Below are positions 26,855-35,992 of a DNA stretch of 64,000 nt, in pieces. Source of the stretch: Corticicoccus populi (GTDB lineage Bacteria > Bacillota > Bacilli > Staphylococcales > Salinicoccaceae). The stretch spans positions 434,001 to 498,000 of the forward strand of contig NZ_JBHUOQ010000004.1 in assembly GCF_042686195.1 (NCBI RefSeq), in the 5' to 3' direction. Below the pieces are notes generated by a model. The model had not been told where the DNA came from. It ran no database searches and saw only the letters and a program-made list of their open reading frames with translations. Position numbers and translations under genes: made by a program. The stretch's first letter is position 1, and each line of letters starts with the position of its first letter.

Positions 26855-26900
26855 TTGTCATAACAACTATAAGCGATTTAAAATAGATTAAGCGCTTAAT
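26855..26900 (+). promoter_or_regulatory. Promoter and operator of the first lacI-type gene
   Basis: TTGTCA (26855-26860), an 18-base spacer and TAAAAT (26879-26884) form a promoter. The perfect 14-base palindrome ATTAAGCGCTTAAT at 26887-26900 lies over the predicted transcription start, which suits autorepression by the LacI protein encoded at 26915. Confidence 0.75.
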
Positions 26901-26914
26901 TATGAGGTGATATA

Positions 26915-27931
26915 ATGGCTACAATTTATGATGTTGCACAAAAATCAAATGTTTCAATTGCAACAGTATCAAAAGTAATAAATAACAAGGGAGGAGTCGG
27001 TGAAAAAACCAGAAAAAGAGTACTGGAAGCCATGGCAGAGCTGGATTATCATCCAAACTTGGCTGCTTCTGTATTAATGGGGAAAAATACTAAAACAATT
27101 GGTTTGTTAATACCGGATCTTGCAAATCCATATTTTTCAGAGATTGCAAAAAGTATTGAAGACAGGGCACACAATTACGGCTACAATATTATTATTTGCA
27201 GTACAGAATATATATATCAGAAAGAACGAAAATATATTTCACTTTTAAAACAAAAAAATGTGGATGGTTTTATATTTGTTTCAGGGTTCGAAAACTCCGA
27301 ACAAATTTCTAAACTTTTAGAAGAGAAATTTCCGTTGATTGCGGTAACAAGAGATTTCCCTATGCTGACAATTAACTCTGTAGGTGTCGATAACTATAGA
27401 GGCGGCTACCAGGCGGGGCATCATTTTATACAAAACGGACATGAAAACATCCTTATTATAGGTTATGACGTATGGAGTAACAGAGAACGTATCAGAGGTT
27501 TCAAAGATGCACTTTCTGATTCAGGGAGAGAGTATAACCTACATTCTCATATCATGGATCAGATTGAAGGAGATCATTATGAAAACGGCTATACAGGCAT
27601 ACAACAGGGGATGGAGAAGGATATGAATATTACAGCTGTTTTCGCTGGAAATGACTTGTTGGCGGTAGGGGCTGTCAGAGGCCTGAAGGAACTGAGTCTG
27701 TCTGTTCCGGAAGATGTATCCATCATAGGTTTTGATAATTCTAAAATTACCAGGGTAATTGATCCGCCACTGACGACGATTGCACAACCTATTCAGGAAC
27801 TTGGAGAAAAAGTAATGGATATGATAATAGAAAATATCCAGAATAAAGACATGAGAAAGAGAAAGGAAGTTTTACTTCCCGAGCTTGTGGTGCGGGAATC
27901 GGTCTTTGACAGAACTATAGAAAATAAATAA
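26915..27931 (+). CDS. LacI family repressor of the ADH/TRAP/transketolase operons
   Basis: This 338-residue protein has the LacI HTH and hinge at residues 1-60 (ATIYDVAQKSNVSIATVSKV then GEKTRKRVLEAMAELDYHPN) and a periplasmic-binding-protein-like effector domain (KTIGLLIPDLANPYFSEIAK, DVSIIGFDNSKITRVIDPPL). GAGGTGA lies seven bases before the ATG. Three copies of a TTAAGCGCTTAA-type palindrome near promoters at 26887, 27985 and 33031 define its likely regulon, including its own gene. The inducer is presumably the substrate taken up by the TRAP system or a product of it (inference). Confidence 0.88.
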   Translation: MATIYDVAQKSNVSIATVSKVINNKGGVGEKTRKRVLEAMAELDYHPNLAASVLMGKNTKTIGLLIPDLANPYFSEIAKSIEDRAHNYGYNIIICSTEYIYQKERKYISLLKQKNVDGFIFVSGFENSEQISKLLEEKFPLIAVTRDFPMLTINSVGVDNYRGGYQAGHHFIQNGHENILIIGYDVWSNRERIRGFKDALSDSGREYNLHSHIMDQIEGDHYENGYTGIQQGMEKDMNITAVFAGNDLLAVGAVRGLKELSLSVPEDVSIIGFDNSKITRVIDPPLTTIAQPIQELGEKVMDMIIENIQNKDMRKRKEVLLPELVVRESVFDRTIENK

Positions 27932-27946
27932 AATTTCAAAATAGTA

Positions 27947-27998
27947 TTGACATTAATTAGACACAAATATAGAATGGGTTTTAAGTAAAGCGCTTAAC
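27947..27998 (+). promoter_or_regulatory. Promoter and LacI operator of the ADH/TRAP operon
   Basis: TTGACA (27947-27952), 17 bases, TAGAAT (27970-27975) is a near-consensus sigma-A promoter. GTAAAGCGCTTAAC at 27985-27998 differs by one base from the perfect palindrome and starts just after the predicted transcription start. Confidence 0.8.
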
Positions 27999-28041
27999 TT
28001 TTTGATAATTCAAATATATGTTTTCTTAAAAGGAGGATCTG

Positions 28042-29070
28042 ATGTATTCATTGATTAAAGAGAAGCAGGGTGTCGGACACTTGAAATTATATCCTGCAGA
28101 AACACCACAAGTGAGTAAAGACGAAGTGCTGGTGAAAGTTGAGTACTGCGGGATTTGCGGGACAGATTTACATATACTGCATGATACTTTTCCGTATAAT
28201 CCTCCGGTGATTATAGGACATGAATTTTCAGGTGTAATTGTTGATAAAGGTGAAAATGTAAGTTCATTGTTAAATGTTGGAGATAGTGTCGCGGTGCAAG
28301 GTTCTACTAAAAAAACATGCGGTCACTGTATTTATTGTAAAACAGGAAATTACATGCTGTGCAGTGAGCGTTTAGGTATGGGTCATGGAGTTAACGGCGG
28401 GTTTACGAAATATGTCAATGTACGCGAAGACATGATTTATAAGGCAGGGGACTCTGCTAATCTTCAAAAACTTGCACTTGCAGAACCACTGGCCTGTGCG
28501 GTTCAGGCTGTTGAAGAATTCGTGAATATTCACAGCAGCGACACAGTGCTGGTATCCGGACCGGGACCTATTGGATTACTTTGTACAGCAATATTAAAAA
28601 ATAAAGGATGCACAGTTATTTTTGCAGGAACATCTGCCGATGAAAAAAGGCTGGAAATAGCTGAACAATTGGGCAGTGACTATGTAGTGGATATCTCAAA
28701 GACAAATTTGGAAGCGCTTGTAAAAGAAGTGACTGATCATGGTGTTGATGCAGCATTTGAATGTGCAGGACATCCCTCATCGGTTTCAACATGTATCAAT
28801 TGCTTAAAACCGAAAGGTAACCTTCTTCAAGTAGGTATTACAAGCGGTGACATAAAATTAGACTACAGTAAAATTGTTTTGAAGAATCTTGCCATCTACG
28901 GATCACTTGCACACTCTATGACATCATGGGAGAAAGCTTTGAAGTTTATAGAAAAAGATTCCTTAAGTCTCGACCCTATTATCACCCATGTTCTGCCTTT
29001 GGAAGACTGGGAGGACGGCTTTAATTTATGTGAATCCAAAAATTGCGGCAAGGTGTTGTTGAAACCTTGA
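28042..29070 (+). CDS. Zinc-dependent medium-chain alcohol/polyol dehydrogenase
   Basis: This protein of 342 residues has the catalytic zinc ligand in CGICGTDLH, the GHE motif in IIGHEFSGVIVDKG and the structural zinc cysteines CGHCIYCKTGNYMLC. The NAD-binding motif is VSGPGPIGLLCTAIL. The family oxidises secondary hydroxyls of polyols, sugar acids or threonine. AGGAGG precedes the ATG. It is first in a LacI-controlled operon with a second ADH and the TRAP transporter, so both enzymes probably act on the imported substrate. Confidence 0.88.
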   Translation: MYSLIKEKQGVGHLKLYPAETPQVSKDEVLVKVEYCGICGTDLHILHDTFPYNPPVIIGHEFSGVIVDKGENVSSLLNVGDSVAVQGSTKKTCGHCIYCKTGNYMLCSERLGMGHGVNGGFTKYVNVREDMIYKAGDSANLQKLALAEPLACAVQAVEEFVNIHSSDTVLVSGPGPIGLLCTAILKNKGCTVIFAGTSADEKRLEIAEQLGSDYVVDISKTNLEALVKEVTDHGVDAAFECAGHPSSVSTCINCLKPKGNLLQVGITSGDIKLDYSKIVLKNLAIYGSLAHSMTSWEKALKFIEKDSLSLDPIITHVLPLEDWEDGFNLCESKNCGKVLLKP

Positions 29071-29091
29071 AATATTTAAGGGGGAATAATA

Positions 29092-30135
29092 ATCGAAAAT
29101 CGAGTTGCAGTATTGCATGATATCAGTGAAGTTTCAGTAGAAGACAGAGAAGTACCGTCGATTTCTGCTGAGGAGGTTCTTATCGAGGTGAAGGCTGTCG
29201 GTGTCTGCGGGTCGGATGTTCACTACTATAATCACGGCCGTATCGGTCGAAGAGTCGTGAAGTATCCGCATGTACAAGGTCATGAATGTGCTGGAGTAGT
29301 TATTGATATAGGCGAAGACGTAAAAAATTTAAAACCAGGCGACCGGGTAGTGGTGGAACCGGGGATTGCATGTGGTGAATGTGATTTTTGTAAAAAAGGT
29401 AAATACAACCTTTGTGATGAAATGGTTTTTATATCAACACCGCCACATCAAGGGGCATTCGCAAAATATATATCCCATAAATCAAGTTTTGTTCATAAAA
29501 TTCCAGACGAATTGGATTTTACGACAGCGTCACTTGCAGAACCACTGGCTGTAGGAATACACGTTATGAACAGAGCTGAAGTGAAACCTGACGATACCAT
29601 TGTCATTGTTGGAATGGGACCGGTTGGATTATTAATGGTAATAGCAGCAAGAGCATACGGAATTAAAAATATATTAGTATTTGATGTCGAGGACTTTCGA
29701 TTGAAGATTGCGGAGAGTCTGGGTGCCGCCCGGACATTTAATGCAAAGGATGGAAGTGTAAAGGAACAGATTACATCGACGGGATTTGAAAGCGCTAACA
29801 TATTTATTGATACCTCAGGCAACAATCGAGTCATTTATGATTCGGTTAACGTCATTAAGAAAGGCGGTAAGGTTGTACTGGTTGGTTTTCCGTCAAATGA
29901 AGAGACAACTTTTGATTTTATATCTTTATTACAGAAAGAAATAGATATAATTTCGATTTACAGATATCGAAATGTTTTTCCATCAGCAGTGAAGATCTTA
30001 ACGGAATATTCAAATATAGCACGTGCGATTATTACACATAAGTTTGATTTAGAAAATATTAAAGATGCTATGGAACAGAGTTTTACGTCACCGAATGAAA
30101 CTGGAAAGGTCATAATATATCCGCATGGATATTAA
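29092..30135 (+). CDS. Sorbitol/xylitol-type zinc alcohol dehydrogenase with probable AUC start
   Basis: This protein of 347 residues resembles sorbitol dehydrogenase: GVCGSDVHYYNHGRIG, VQGHECAGVVIDIG, CGECDFCKKGKYNLC and IVGMGPVGLLMVIAARA. The first usual start codon in frame, TTG 29113, would remove the conserved first strand and has no ribosome binding site close by. AAGGGGG at 29078-29084 lies seven bases before ATC at 29092, which gives the expected N-terminus (M)ENRVAVLHDISEV. An AUC start is therefore likely. Such starts are rare and keep expression low. The gene lies in the ADH/TRAP operon and probably performs the second oxidation or the main polyol oxidation. Confidence 0.82.
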   Translation: MENRVAVLHDISEVSVEDREVPSISAEEVLIEVKAVGVCGSDVHYYNHGRIGRRVVKYPHVQGHECAGVVIDIGEDVKNLKPGDRVVVEPGIACGECDFCKKGKYNLCDEMVFISTPPHQGAFAKYISHKSSFVHKIPDELDFTTASLAEPLAVGIHVMNRAEVKPDDTIVIVGMGPVGLLMVIAARAYGIKNILVFDVEDFRLKIAESLGAARTFNAKDGSVKEQITSTGFESANIFIDTSGNNRVIYDSVNVIKKGGKVVLVGFPSNEETTFDFISLLQKEIDIISIYRYRNVFPSAVKILTEYSNIARAIITHKFDLENIKDAMEQSFTSPNETGKVIIYPHGY

Positions 30136-30152
30136 TTACAGGGGGTAGAAAA

Positions 30153-31193
30153 ATGAAGAAAAATTATTGGTTTTTAATGTTGTTTGGAATCGTTGTAATG
30201 ATACTCAGCGCTTGTGGTAACGGAGGCAGCGGGGATGAGGAAGCAGAGGCGGGCGATGAGTCATCCGAGGCTGATCCTGGTGCGTCAGTAGTACTGGACT
30301 TAAGTATCCCGGAACCGGAAGGAGCAAAATTTGATATTGCAGCTAAAGCTATGGATGAAAAATTATTGGAGCTTTCTGATGGGGAAATGAGTATTAAAGT
30401 TCATTACAATAACTCCTTGGGCGGAGAGAGAGAAGTTATTGAGCTGATGAGTAATAATTCAGTGGATATGGCAATACAATCGTCTGGTCCAATGATTAAC
30501 TGGGGACAAGAGTTTGCACTATTCGATTTACCTTTTCTATTTGAGAATTTGGATCATGCACATGCAGTGATGGATAGTGAAATCGGGGATGAACTGGCAC
30601 AAACATTTGAAGAAGCAACCAATGTTAAAGTGCTCGGCTGGGTAGAGAATGGATTTGTAGCCACATCATCAAATAGTTTGATTGATACTGTTGAAGATGT
30701 CGAGGGAATGGACATGCGGGTGCAGGAAAATGAAATTCAAATTGATACTTGGGAAGCATTTGGAGCCTCTCCAACCCCTATGGCATGGCCGGAAGTTTAT
30801 ACATCATTACAGCAAGGTGTACTTGATGGACATTCAAATTCGCTGGCTACAATTCAAACATCAAGAATTTTTGAAGTACAGAGTCACGTTGCATTAATAG
30901 AAGACAGATACCAGCCGGGTCCAATCGCAATTAGTAAAATGAAATTCGACAGCTTGACTGAAGAGCAGCAAGGATACCTTGAAGAGGCAGCAGAGTATGC
31001 GGTTGGAATTGGAAGACAGGCTAACCAGGACAAAGTAGATGAAGCTTATGATTTCTTAATCGAAGAGGGTGTTGAGATTAATGATGATGTTGACAAAGAA
31101 TCATTCATGGAAACAACAGACCCAGTTTATGAAAAATGGGGACCTAGAATCGGTGAAGATTTGATAGAAAGAGTAAGAAACTTCGAGTATTGA
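30153..31193 (+). CDS. TRAP transporter solute-binding lipoprotein (DctP type)
   Basis: This 346-residue extracellular binding protein has a lipoprotein signal (MKKNYWFLMLFGIVVMILSA then C), followed by an acidic linker. The DctP domain contains NNSLGGEREVIELMSNNSVD, LFDLPFLFENLDHAHAV and ASPTPMAWPEVYTSLQQGVL, the last holding the usual Arg/Asn-lined site for a carboxylate. TRAP systems use sodium gradients to import organic acids and sugar acids. It is encoded with DctQ and DctM. The close GGGGG precedes the ATG. Confidence 0.92.
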   Translation: MKKNYWFLMLFGIVVMILSACGNGGSGDEEAEAGDESSEADPGASVVLDLSIPEPEGAKFDIAAKAMDEKLLELSDGEMSIKVHYNNSLGGEREVIELMSNNSVDMAIQSSGPMINWGQEFALFDLPFLFENLDHAHAVMDSEIGDELAQTFEEATNVKVLGWVENGFVATSSNSLIDTVEDVEGMDMRVQENEIQIDTWEAFGASPTPMAWPEVYTSLQQGVLDGHSNSLATIQTSRIFEVQSHVALIEDRYQPGPIAISKMKFDSLTEEQQGYLEEAAEYAVGIGRQANQDKVDEAYDFLIEEGVEINDDVDKESFMETTDPVYEKWGPRIGEDLIERVRNFEY

Positions 31194-31220
31194 TTTTTCG
31201 GATGTGAGGTGGGAGTCTAA

Positions 31221-31718
31221 ATGAATGTCTTAAAGTCGTTTGTAAGAGTTATGGAAGTATTTAATAAATATGTGGGCTATCTATTGGCAATTATTCTGGC
31301 AGTAATGACACTTCTGATTTTTTGGCAGGTTGTTTCAAGACACTTCTTTGGAACACCCTTGTCATGGTCGGAGGAATTGGCGAGATTTCTAATGATCTAT
31401 TTAATTATGGTCGGTAGTGCTTTAGCAACAAAGGATGGTGGGATGATATCTGTTGATATACTTCTGGAGAAATTTGAATCTACCAAATTCAAACCATATA
31501 TCATAACAATTGCACAATTATTATCAATTATATTTTTTGTAGTGTTGTTTATTTATGGATATCAGTTTGCAATGAATTCTTTTAATCAAATTGCTCCAGG
31601 GTCACAAATCAGCATGGGATGGGTATATCTCAGTATCCCATTTGGGGCAGTACTTCTAACCATAAATTCTATTACTAGAATCGTGAGTGTGTTTGTAGGG
31701 GAGGAGAAAACAGAATGA
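31221..31718 (+). CDS. TRAP transporter small membrane subunit (DctQ type)
   Basis: This protein of 165 residues has four hydrophobic helices (about 18-38, 52-70, 90-110 and 132-152) and the DctQ pattern WQVVSRHFFGTPLSWSEELA followed by RFLMIYLIMVGSALATKDGG. It anchors the large subunit. It overlaps the start of the DctM gene by four bases (ATGA). Confidence 0.92.
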   Translation: MNVLKSFVRVMEVFNKYVGYLLAIILAVMTLLIFWQVVSRHFFGTPLSWSEELARFLMIYLIMVGSALATKDGGMISVDILLEKFESTKFKPYIITIAQLLSIIFFVVLFIYGYQFAMNSFNQIAPGSQISMGWVYLSIPFGAVLLTINSITRIVSVFVGEEKTE

Positions 31719-32992
31719 TATTATTCTTTTTTGTAGTACTATTTGTACTCTTGATTTTAACAGTGCCAATCGCCTTCTCATTGGGACTTGCATCTACTTT
31801 AGGAGTATTCATGCATGAAACACTTAATTTACAGGTGATCGGTCAGGTTATTTTTAACTCATTGAACTCTTTCCCTCTGATGGCAATTCCGTTTTTTATC
31901 CTTGCCGGTAATTTAATGGCAGTAGGGGGCATAGCAAAAAGACTGGTTGATTTTGCAATGACATTAATTGGTCATTTTACTGGCGGTCTTGCTATGGCTG
32001 CAATTTTAACATCTATGATCTTTGCTTCTATGTCGGGGTCAGGTGCTGCAACAACTGCTGCAATAGGAACCATTCTTATTCCTGCTATGGTGGCTAAGGG
32101 ATATAAAATTGAATATGCATCTGCGAACCAGGCAATTGCAGGGTCGCTGGGAATTATAATACCTCCGAGTATTGCACTGATTCTTTTTGGAGTATCTGCA
32201 GAAGTATCTATAAGTGATTTGTTCTTAGCAACAATTATTCCAGGACTCTTAATTACAGTTTCCTTAATGATTGCAGCATTCTTTATTTCAAAGAAAAACG
32301 GCTGGAAGGGTGTTGAACAAAGAAGTAGTTTGAAAGATGTCGGGAAAGCATTTAAGAGTGCAATTCTCGCACTACTGACACCAGTCATCGTATTAGGTGG
32401 AATATACGGTGGTATATTTACACCTACAGAAGCATCTGTAATTGCTGTTGTTTATTCATTCCTGGTTGGCTTTATAATTTACAGAGAGATTAAAATTACT
32501 GACTTATTCGAGATATTTAGAAAATCTGCTGTATCTACAGCAGTAATCATGATTGTTATTGGTACGGCCGGGTTATTTGGATTCTATTTATCCATTACTG
32601 GTGTACCGGAAATGGTATACGACATGATTGATTCAACAATCGCAAATAAAATTATGTTCTTGTTAGTATTGAATATTTTACTTCTATTAATGGGAATGTT
32701 TATGGATGGTTCTGCAGCGATACTGATTCTAGTACCATTACTGCTGCCGACAGCTATCGAATTTGGTATTGATCCAGTACATTTCGGTGTAATCATGATT
32801 TGTAACCTGGCAATTGGTCTTGTAACACCTCCAGTTGGAATTGATTTGTTTGTGGTATCACAGATAACAAAAGTTCCGATCATGAGAGTAGCGAAAGCTG
32901 TTTTACCATTAGTAGTAATTATGTTTATCGATGTATTGCTGATTACTTATCTGCCTTTCCTTTCAACTTGGTTACCTAGTGTAATGAAATAA
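31715..32992 (+). CDS. TRAP transporter large membrane subunit (DctM type)
   Basis: This 425-residue polytopic transporter has the DctM signatures FPLMAIPFFILAGNLMAVGG, MIFASMSGSGAATTAAIGTI, SLGIIIPPSIALILFGV and LAIGLVTPPVGIDLFVVSQI. It carries the sodium-coupled transport path. It is the last gene of the operon, followed at once by a terminator and then by the operator of the transketolase operon. Confidence 0.94.
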   Translation: MILFFFVVLFVLLILTVPIAFSLGLASTLGVFMHETLNLQVIGQVIFNSLNSFPLMAIPFFILAGNLMAVGGIAKRLVDFAMTLIGHFTGGLAMAAILTSMIFASMSGSGAATTAAIGTILIPAMVAKGYKIEYASANQAIAGSLGIIIPPSIALILFGVSAEVSISDLFLATIIPGLLITVSLMIAAFFISKKNGWKGVEQRSSLKDVGKAFKSAILALLTPVIVLGGIYGGIFTPTEASVIAVVYSFLVGFIIYREIKITDLFEIFRKSAVSTAVIMIVIGTAGLFGFYLSITGVPEMVYDMIDSTIANKIMFLLVLNILLLLMGMFMDGSAAILILVPLLLPTAIEFGIDPVHFGVIMICNLAIGLVTPPVGIDLFVVSQITKVPIMRVAKAVLPLVVIMFIDVLLITYLPFLSTWLPSVMK

Positions 32993-33016
32993 ACCTCTTA
33001 TGTATAAGAGGTTTTC
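32991..33016 (+). terminator. Terminator of the ADH/TRAP operon
   Basis: AAACCTCTTA and TAAGAGGTTTT pair around TGTA and are followed by TCTT. It overlaps the dctM stop region. Confidence 0.8.
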
Positions 33017-33030
33017 TTAAACAAAATTTA

Positions 33031-33044
33031 GTTAAGCGCTTAAC
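33031..33044 (+). promoter_or_regulatory. LacI operator upstream of the transketolase operon
   Basis: GTTAAGCGCTTAAC is a perfect 14-base palindrome with the same core as the sites at 26887 and 27985. It lies 34 bases before the transketolase ATG. No strong promoter is visible between it and the terminator. Confidence 0.8.
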
Positions 33045-33078
33045 ATTAAAAAGAAAAATGATTGAGGAGGATTAGTAA

Positions 33079-33915
33079 ATGAAAAAATTAAACTATGAAG
33101 AAATAGAGAAGCAGTCCCGGGAAGCAAGAAAGCTGGTAGTAGAGACGGTAAACTATGCCGGTGCCGGTCATATCGGAGGTCCGATGTCTGCCATTGATAT
33201 TTTGACAACATTATATTTCAGACAGATGAATATTGATTCAGATTCACCGGACAAGGGAGACCGCGACCGATTTGTATTGTCGAAAGGTCATTCAGCAATT
33301 GGACTGTACTGTGTTTTGGCTTTAAGAGGCTATTTTCCAATTGAGGAATTGAAGACATTTGACCAATTAAATTCAAGACTGCAGGCACACCCGGATATGA
33401 CGTTGCTTCCGGGTCTCGAGATGTCCACAGGATCACTTGGGCAGGGAATTTCTGCAGCACTTGGAATGGCCATGGGCTCAAAACTTCAAGGGATTAACAA
33501 CACAGTGTACTGCATGATTGGAGATGGAGAATCCCAGGAAGGACAGGTGTGGGAAGCGGCTGAAATTGCCGCGAAGTATAACTTAGATAATTTTGTAGTT
33601 ATTTTAGATAACAATAAACTACAGCAATATGGATGGAACGCAGGAGAAGGGTCAAGAAGTGTACCCGATTTGAACCCGGCAGATAAATGGAAAGCTTTTG
33701 GATGGCACACTGTGGAAGTGGATGGACACAATATTGAAGACTTGGATCAGGCATTTGAACAGCTGAAATCAGTGGAAGATGTGCCTAAAATTATTATCGC
33801 AAATACTGTAAAAGGTAAAGGCGTTGATTTTATGGAAGGTAATTACTTATGGCATTCCAATGTTCCGACAGATGAAGAATTAAAAGAAGCTTTATTACAA
33901 TTAGAGAGAAATTGA
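33079..33915 (+). CDS. Transketolase N-terminal (TPP-binding) subunit
   Basis: This 278-residue half-transketolase has GAGHIGGPMSAIDILTTLYF, FVLSKGHSAIGLY, STGSLGQGISAALGMAMGSK and the diphosphate/Mg motif IGDGESQEGQVWEAAEIAAK followed by LDNNKLQQ. It needs the separate C-terminal subunit encoded next. Split transketolases are often catabolic enzymes for unusual ketoses (for example apulose-4-phosphate or sulfofructose) rather than the pentose-phosphate enzyme. GAGGAGG precedes the ATG. It belongs to the LacI regulon. Confidence 0.92.
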   Translation: MKKLNYEEIEKQSREARKLVVETVNYAGAGHIGGPMSAIDILTTLYFRQMNIDSDSPDKGDRDRFVLSKGHSAIGLYCVLALRGYFPIEELKTFDQLNSRLQAHPDMTLLPGLEMSTGSLGQGISAALGMAMGSKLQGINNTVYCMIGDGESQEGQVWEAAEIAAKYNLDNFVVILDNNKLQQYGWNAGEGSRSVPDLNPADKWKAFGWHTVEVDGHNIEDLDQAFEQLKSVEDVPKIIIANTVKGKGVDFMEGNYLWHSNVPTDEELKEALLQLERN

Positions 33916-33927
33916 GAGGTGTAAATA

Positions 33928-34860
33928 ATGAGAGATACATTCGGGAAAGTTTTATCAAGATTAGCACTCAAAGATGGTAGAGTATACGCTCTGGACGGAG
34001 ATTTAGCGAACTCAACAAAGGTAGATCAAGTTGAAAAGGATAGCCCTGAGAAGTTTTTGCAGATGGGTATTGCTGAACAAAATATGTTAAGTGCAGCAGC
34101 AGGTCTGGCATCCACAGGACTGCAGCCATGGGCGACTTCATTTGCAGCATTTTTATCGAAACGTGCATTAGATCAGATACAAGTTCAAATTGCTCAGCCT
34201 AATCTGGATGTGAAAATGGTGGGTGCATACAGCGGATTATTAACTAGTAAGACAGGAAAAACACATCAGTCTCTGGAAGACCTCGCAATTTTTCGTACAT
34301 TAGTCAACATGGTAGTACTTTCTCCAGGGGACGACCGGGAGCTTGAGCAGATGATGGACTTTGCAAATACACACAAAGGTCCAGTTTATATCAGGGTTAC
34401 TCGTGATAACTATCCGGAAGTGACTGATGAGAAGTATCAATTTGAACTTGGTAAAGGTGTGGAATTGAAAGCAGGCAGTGACGTAAACATTATTTCGACA
34501 GGCAGTCAGACGAGCAGGGCTCTTGAGGCTGTAAAGCTGCTGGAAAAAGAAGGCTTGAATGTCGGAGTGATTCATTTGCCGTCAATCAAACCAATAGATA
34601 AAGATATTATTGTTAATACTGCGAAGAAAAGTAAAGTTCTTTTCTCTGCCGAGGAACATAGTATTTACGGCGGGCTTGGCAGTGCTGTTGCAGAAGTTTT
34701 GTGTGAAACACATCCTGTAAAAATGTATAGAATCGGTGTACGAGATAAAAATGCAGAGTCGGCGCCTAATGATGAGATGCTGGATAAGTTTGGCTTGTCA
34801 CCTGAAATGATGGCAAAGCAGATATTGGAAAAGCTTCATGATGATAAGGAAGGGAAATAG
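33928..34860 (+). CDS. Transketolase C-terminal (pyrimidine/PSBD) subunit
   Basis: This protein of 310 residues supplies the pyrimidine-binding Glu in MGIAEQNMLSAAAGLAST and the C-terminal domain ending AEEHSIYGGLGSAVAEVL. With the upstream subunit it forms an active transketolase. The gene follows 12 bases after the N-terminal subunit, with GAGAGG before the ATG. The next gene starts one base after its stop. Confidence 0.92.
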   Translation: MRDTFGKVLSRLALKDGRVYALDGDLANSTKVDQVEKDSPEKFLQMGIAEQNMLSAAAGLASTGLQPWATSFAAFLSKRALDQIQVQIAQPNLDVKMVGAYSGLLTSKTGKTHQSLEDLAIFRTLVNMVVLSPGDDRELEQMMDFANTHKGPVYIRVTRDNYPEVTDEKYQFELGKGVELKAGSDVNIISTGSQTSRALEAVKLLEKEGLNVGVIHLPSIKPIDKDIIVNTAKKSKVLFSAEEHSIYGGLGSAVAEVLCETHPVKMYRIGVRDKNAESAPNDEMLDKFGLSPEMMAKQILEKLHDDKEGK

Positions 34861-34861
34861 T

Positions 34862-35923
34862 ATGCGGAAAGTAACTAAAATTGCAGTCATTCCCGGTGAT
34901 GGTATTGGAGTTGAAGTAATTTCAGAAGGCGTGAAAGTTTTGAATCATATAGAGAAACTGGATCCGGATGTAAACTTTCATTTTGAGTACTTTCCATGGG
35001 GTTGTGAATTCTACAATAAAACCGGAAAGATGATGGATGAGAATGCAATGGATGTTTTAAAAAGTTTTGATGCTATTTATCTGGGTGCTGTAGGTTTTCC
35101 GGGTGTTCCGGATCACATCTCTTTATGGGATTTACTGCTCAGAATCCGGAAAGGATTTAATCAGTATATTAATGTCCGTCCGATTAAGCTACTCGAAGGA
35201 GTCAAAGAGACTTTAGCCTATGTACCGAATGATGAAATCGATATGACAGTTATAAGGGAAAATGTTGAAGGTGAATATTTTGGTGCCGGTGAATGGTTGT
35301 TTAAAGGAACAGATAAAGAAACAGTTCTGCAGACAGGCGTTTTTACGAGAGAAGGCACAGAAAGAGTAATAAGGTATGCTTTTGAACTGGCGAAGGAACA
35401 AAATAAAACTTTAACAAGTATTAGTAAAGGCAATGCTTTAAATTACTCTATGGTGTTCTGGGACAGTGTATTTGAAGAAGTCAGCAAAGAATATCCGGAA
35501 GTGAGAACACAGTCATATTTAATTGATGCTGCTGTAATGTATTTTGTAACGGACCCTAAACGGTTTGAAATTGTAGTGACATCAAATCTGTTTGGAGATA
35601 TAGTAACAGATCTTGGTGCAGGAATTGCCGGTGGTATGGGACTTGCGGCAGGTGCCAATATTAATCCTGAAAAAGAATTTCCATCAATGTTTGAGCCCAT
35701 TCACGGGTCTGCACCTGATATTGCTGGTCAAGGTACAGCGAATCCGCTGGCGGCCGTATGGGCTGCAAGCCAAATGCTGGAACATTTAGGATACGAGGAA
35801 TGGGCATTGAAGATTTTGAGCGCTGTTGAATCAGTAGTTCAAAAACCTGAATTGTTGACACCGGATATGGGTGGCAGCGGGGTCACGGGCGACATTGGCA
35901 ATCTTATTATTGAATATCTTTAG
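34862..35923 (+). CDS. Tartrate/D-malate-type decarboxylating dehydrogenase
   Basis: This 353-residue member of the isocitrate/isopropylmalate dehydrogenase family has the TtuC/DmlA pattern: IPGDGIGVEVISEGVKVL, YLGAVGFPGVPDHISLWDLL, NVRPIKLLEGV, IRENVEGEYFGAGEW and EPIHGSAPDIAGQGTANPLA. The enzymes oxidise (and usually decarboxylate) D-malate, tartrate or similar 2-hydroxy acids with NAD. It is not a leucine enzyme, given NVEGEY and its context. I use the ATG at 34862, five bases after GGAAGGG. Within the transketolase operon it may oxidise an acid made by the adjacent ALDH (inference). Confidence 0.88.
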   Translation: MRKVTKIAVIPGDGIGVEVISEGVKVLNHIEKLDPDVNFHFEYFPWGCEFYNKTGKMMDENAMDVLKSFDAIYLGAVGFPGVPDHISLWDLLLRIRKGFNQYINVRPIKLLEGVKETLAYVPNDEIDMTVIRENVEGEYFGAGEWLFKGTDKETVLQTGVFTREGTERVIRYAFELAKEQNKTLTSISKGNALNYSMVFWDSVFEEVSKEYPEVRTQSYLIDAAVMYFVTDPKRFEIVVTSNLFGDIVTDLGAGIAGGMGLAAGANINPEKEFPSMFEPIHGSAPDIAGQGTANPLAAVWAASQMLEHLGYEEWALKILSAVESVVQKPELLTPDMGGSGVTGDIGNLIIEYL

Positions 35924-35992
35924 AAGAGCGGTACTGAATGAAACAGGAAATTAAATTATAAAAGATATATGAATAGTGAGCGGGGTATATGG

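Noticed and set aside
26887..33044. TTAAGCGCTTAA sites as cre sites for CcpA
   Set aside because: They share the central GCGC and could cross-react, but perfect symmetry and placement beside a local LacI gene fit the local regulator better.
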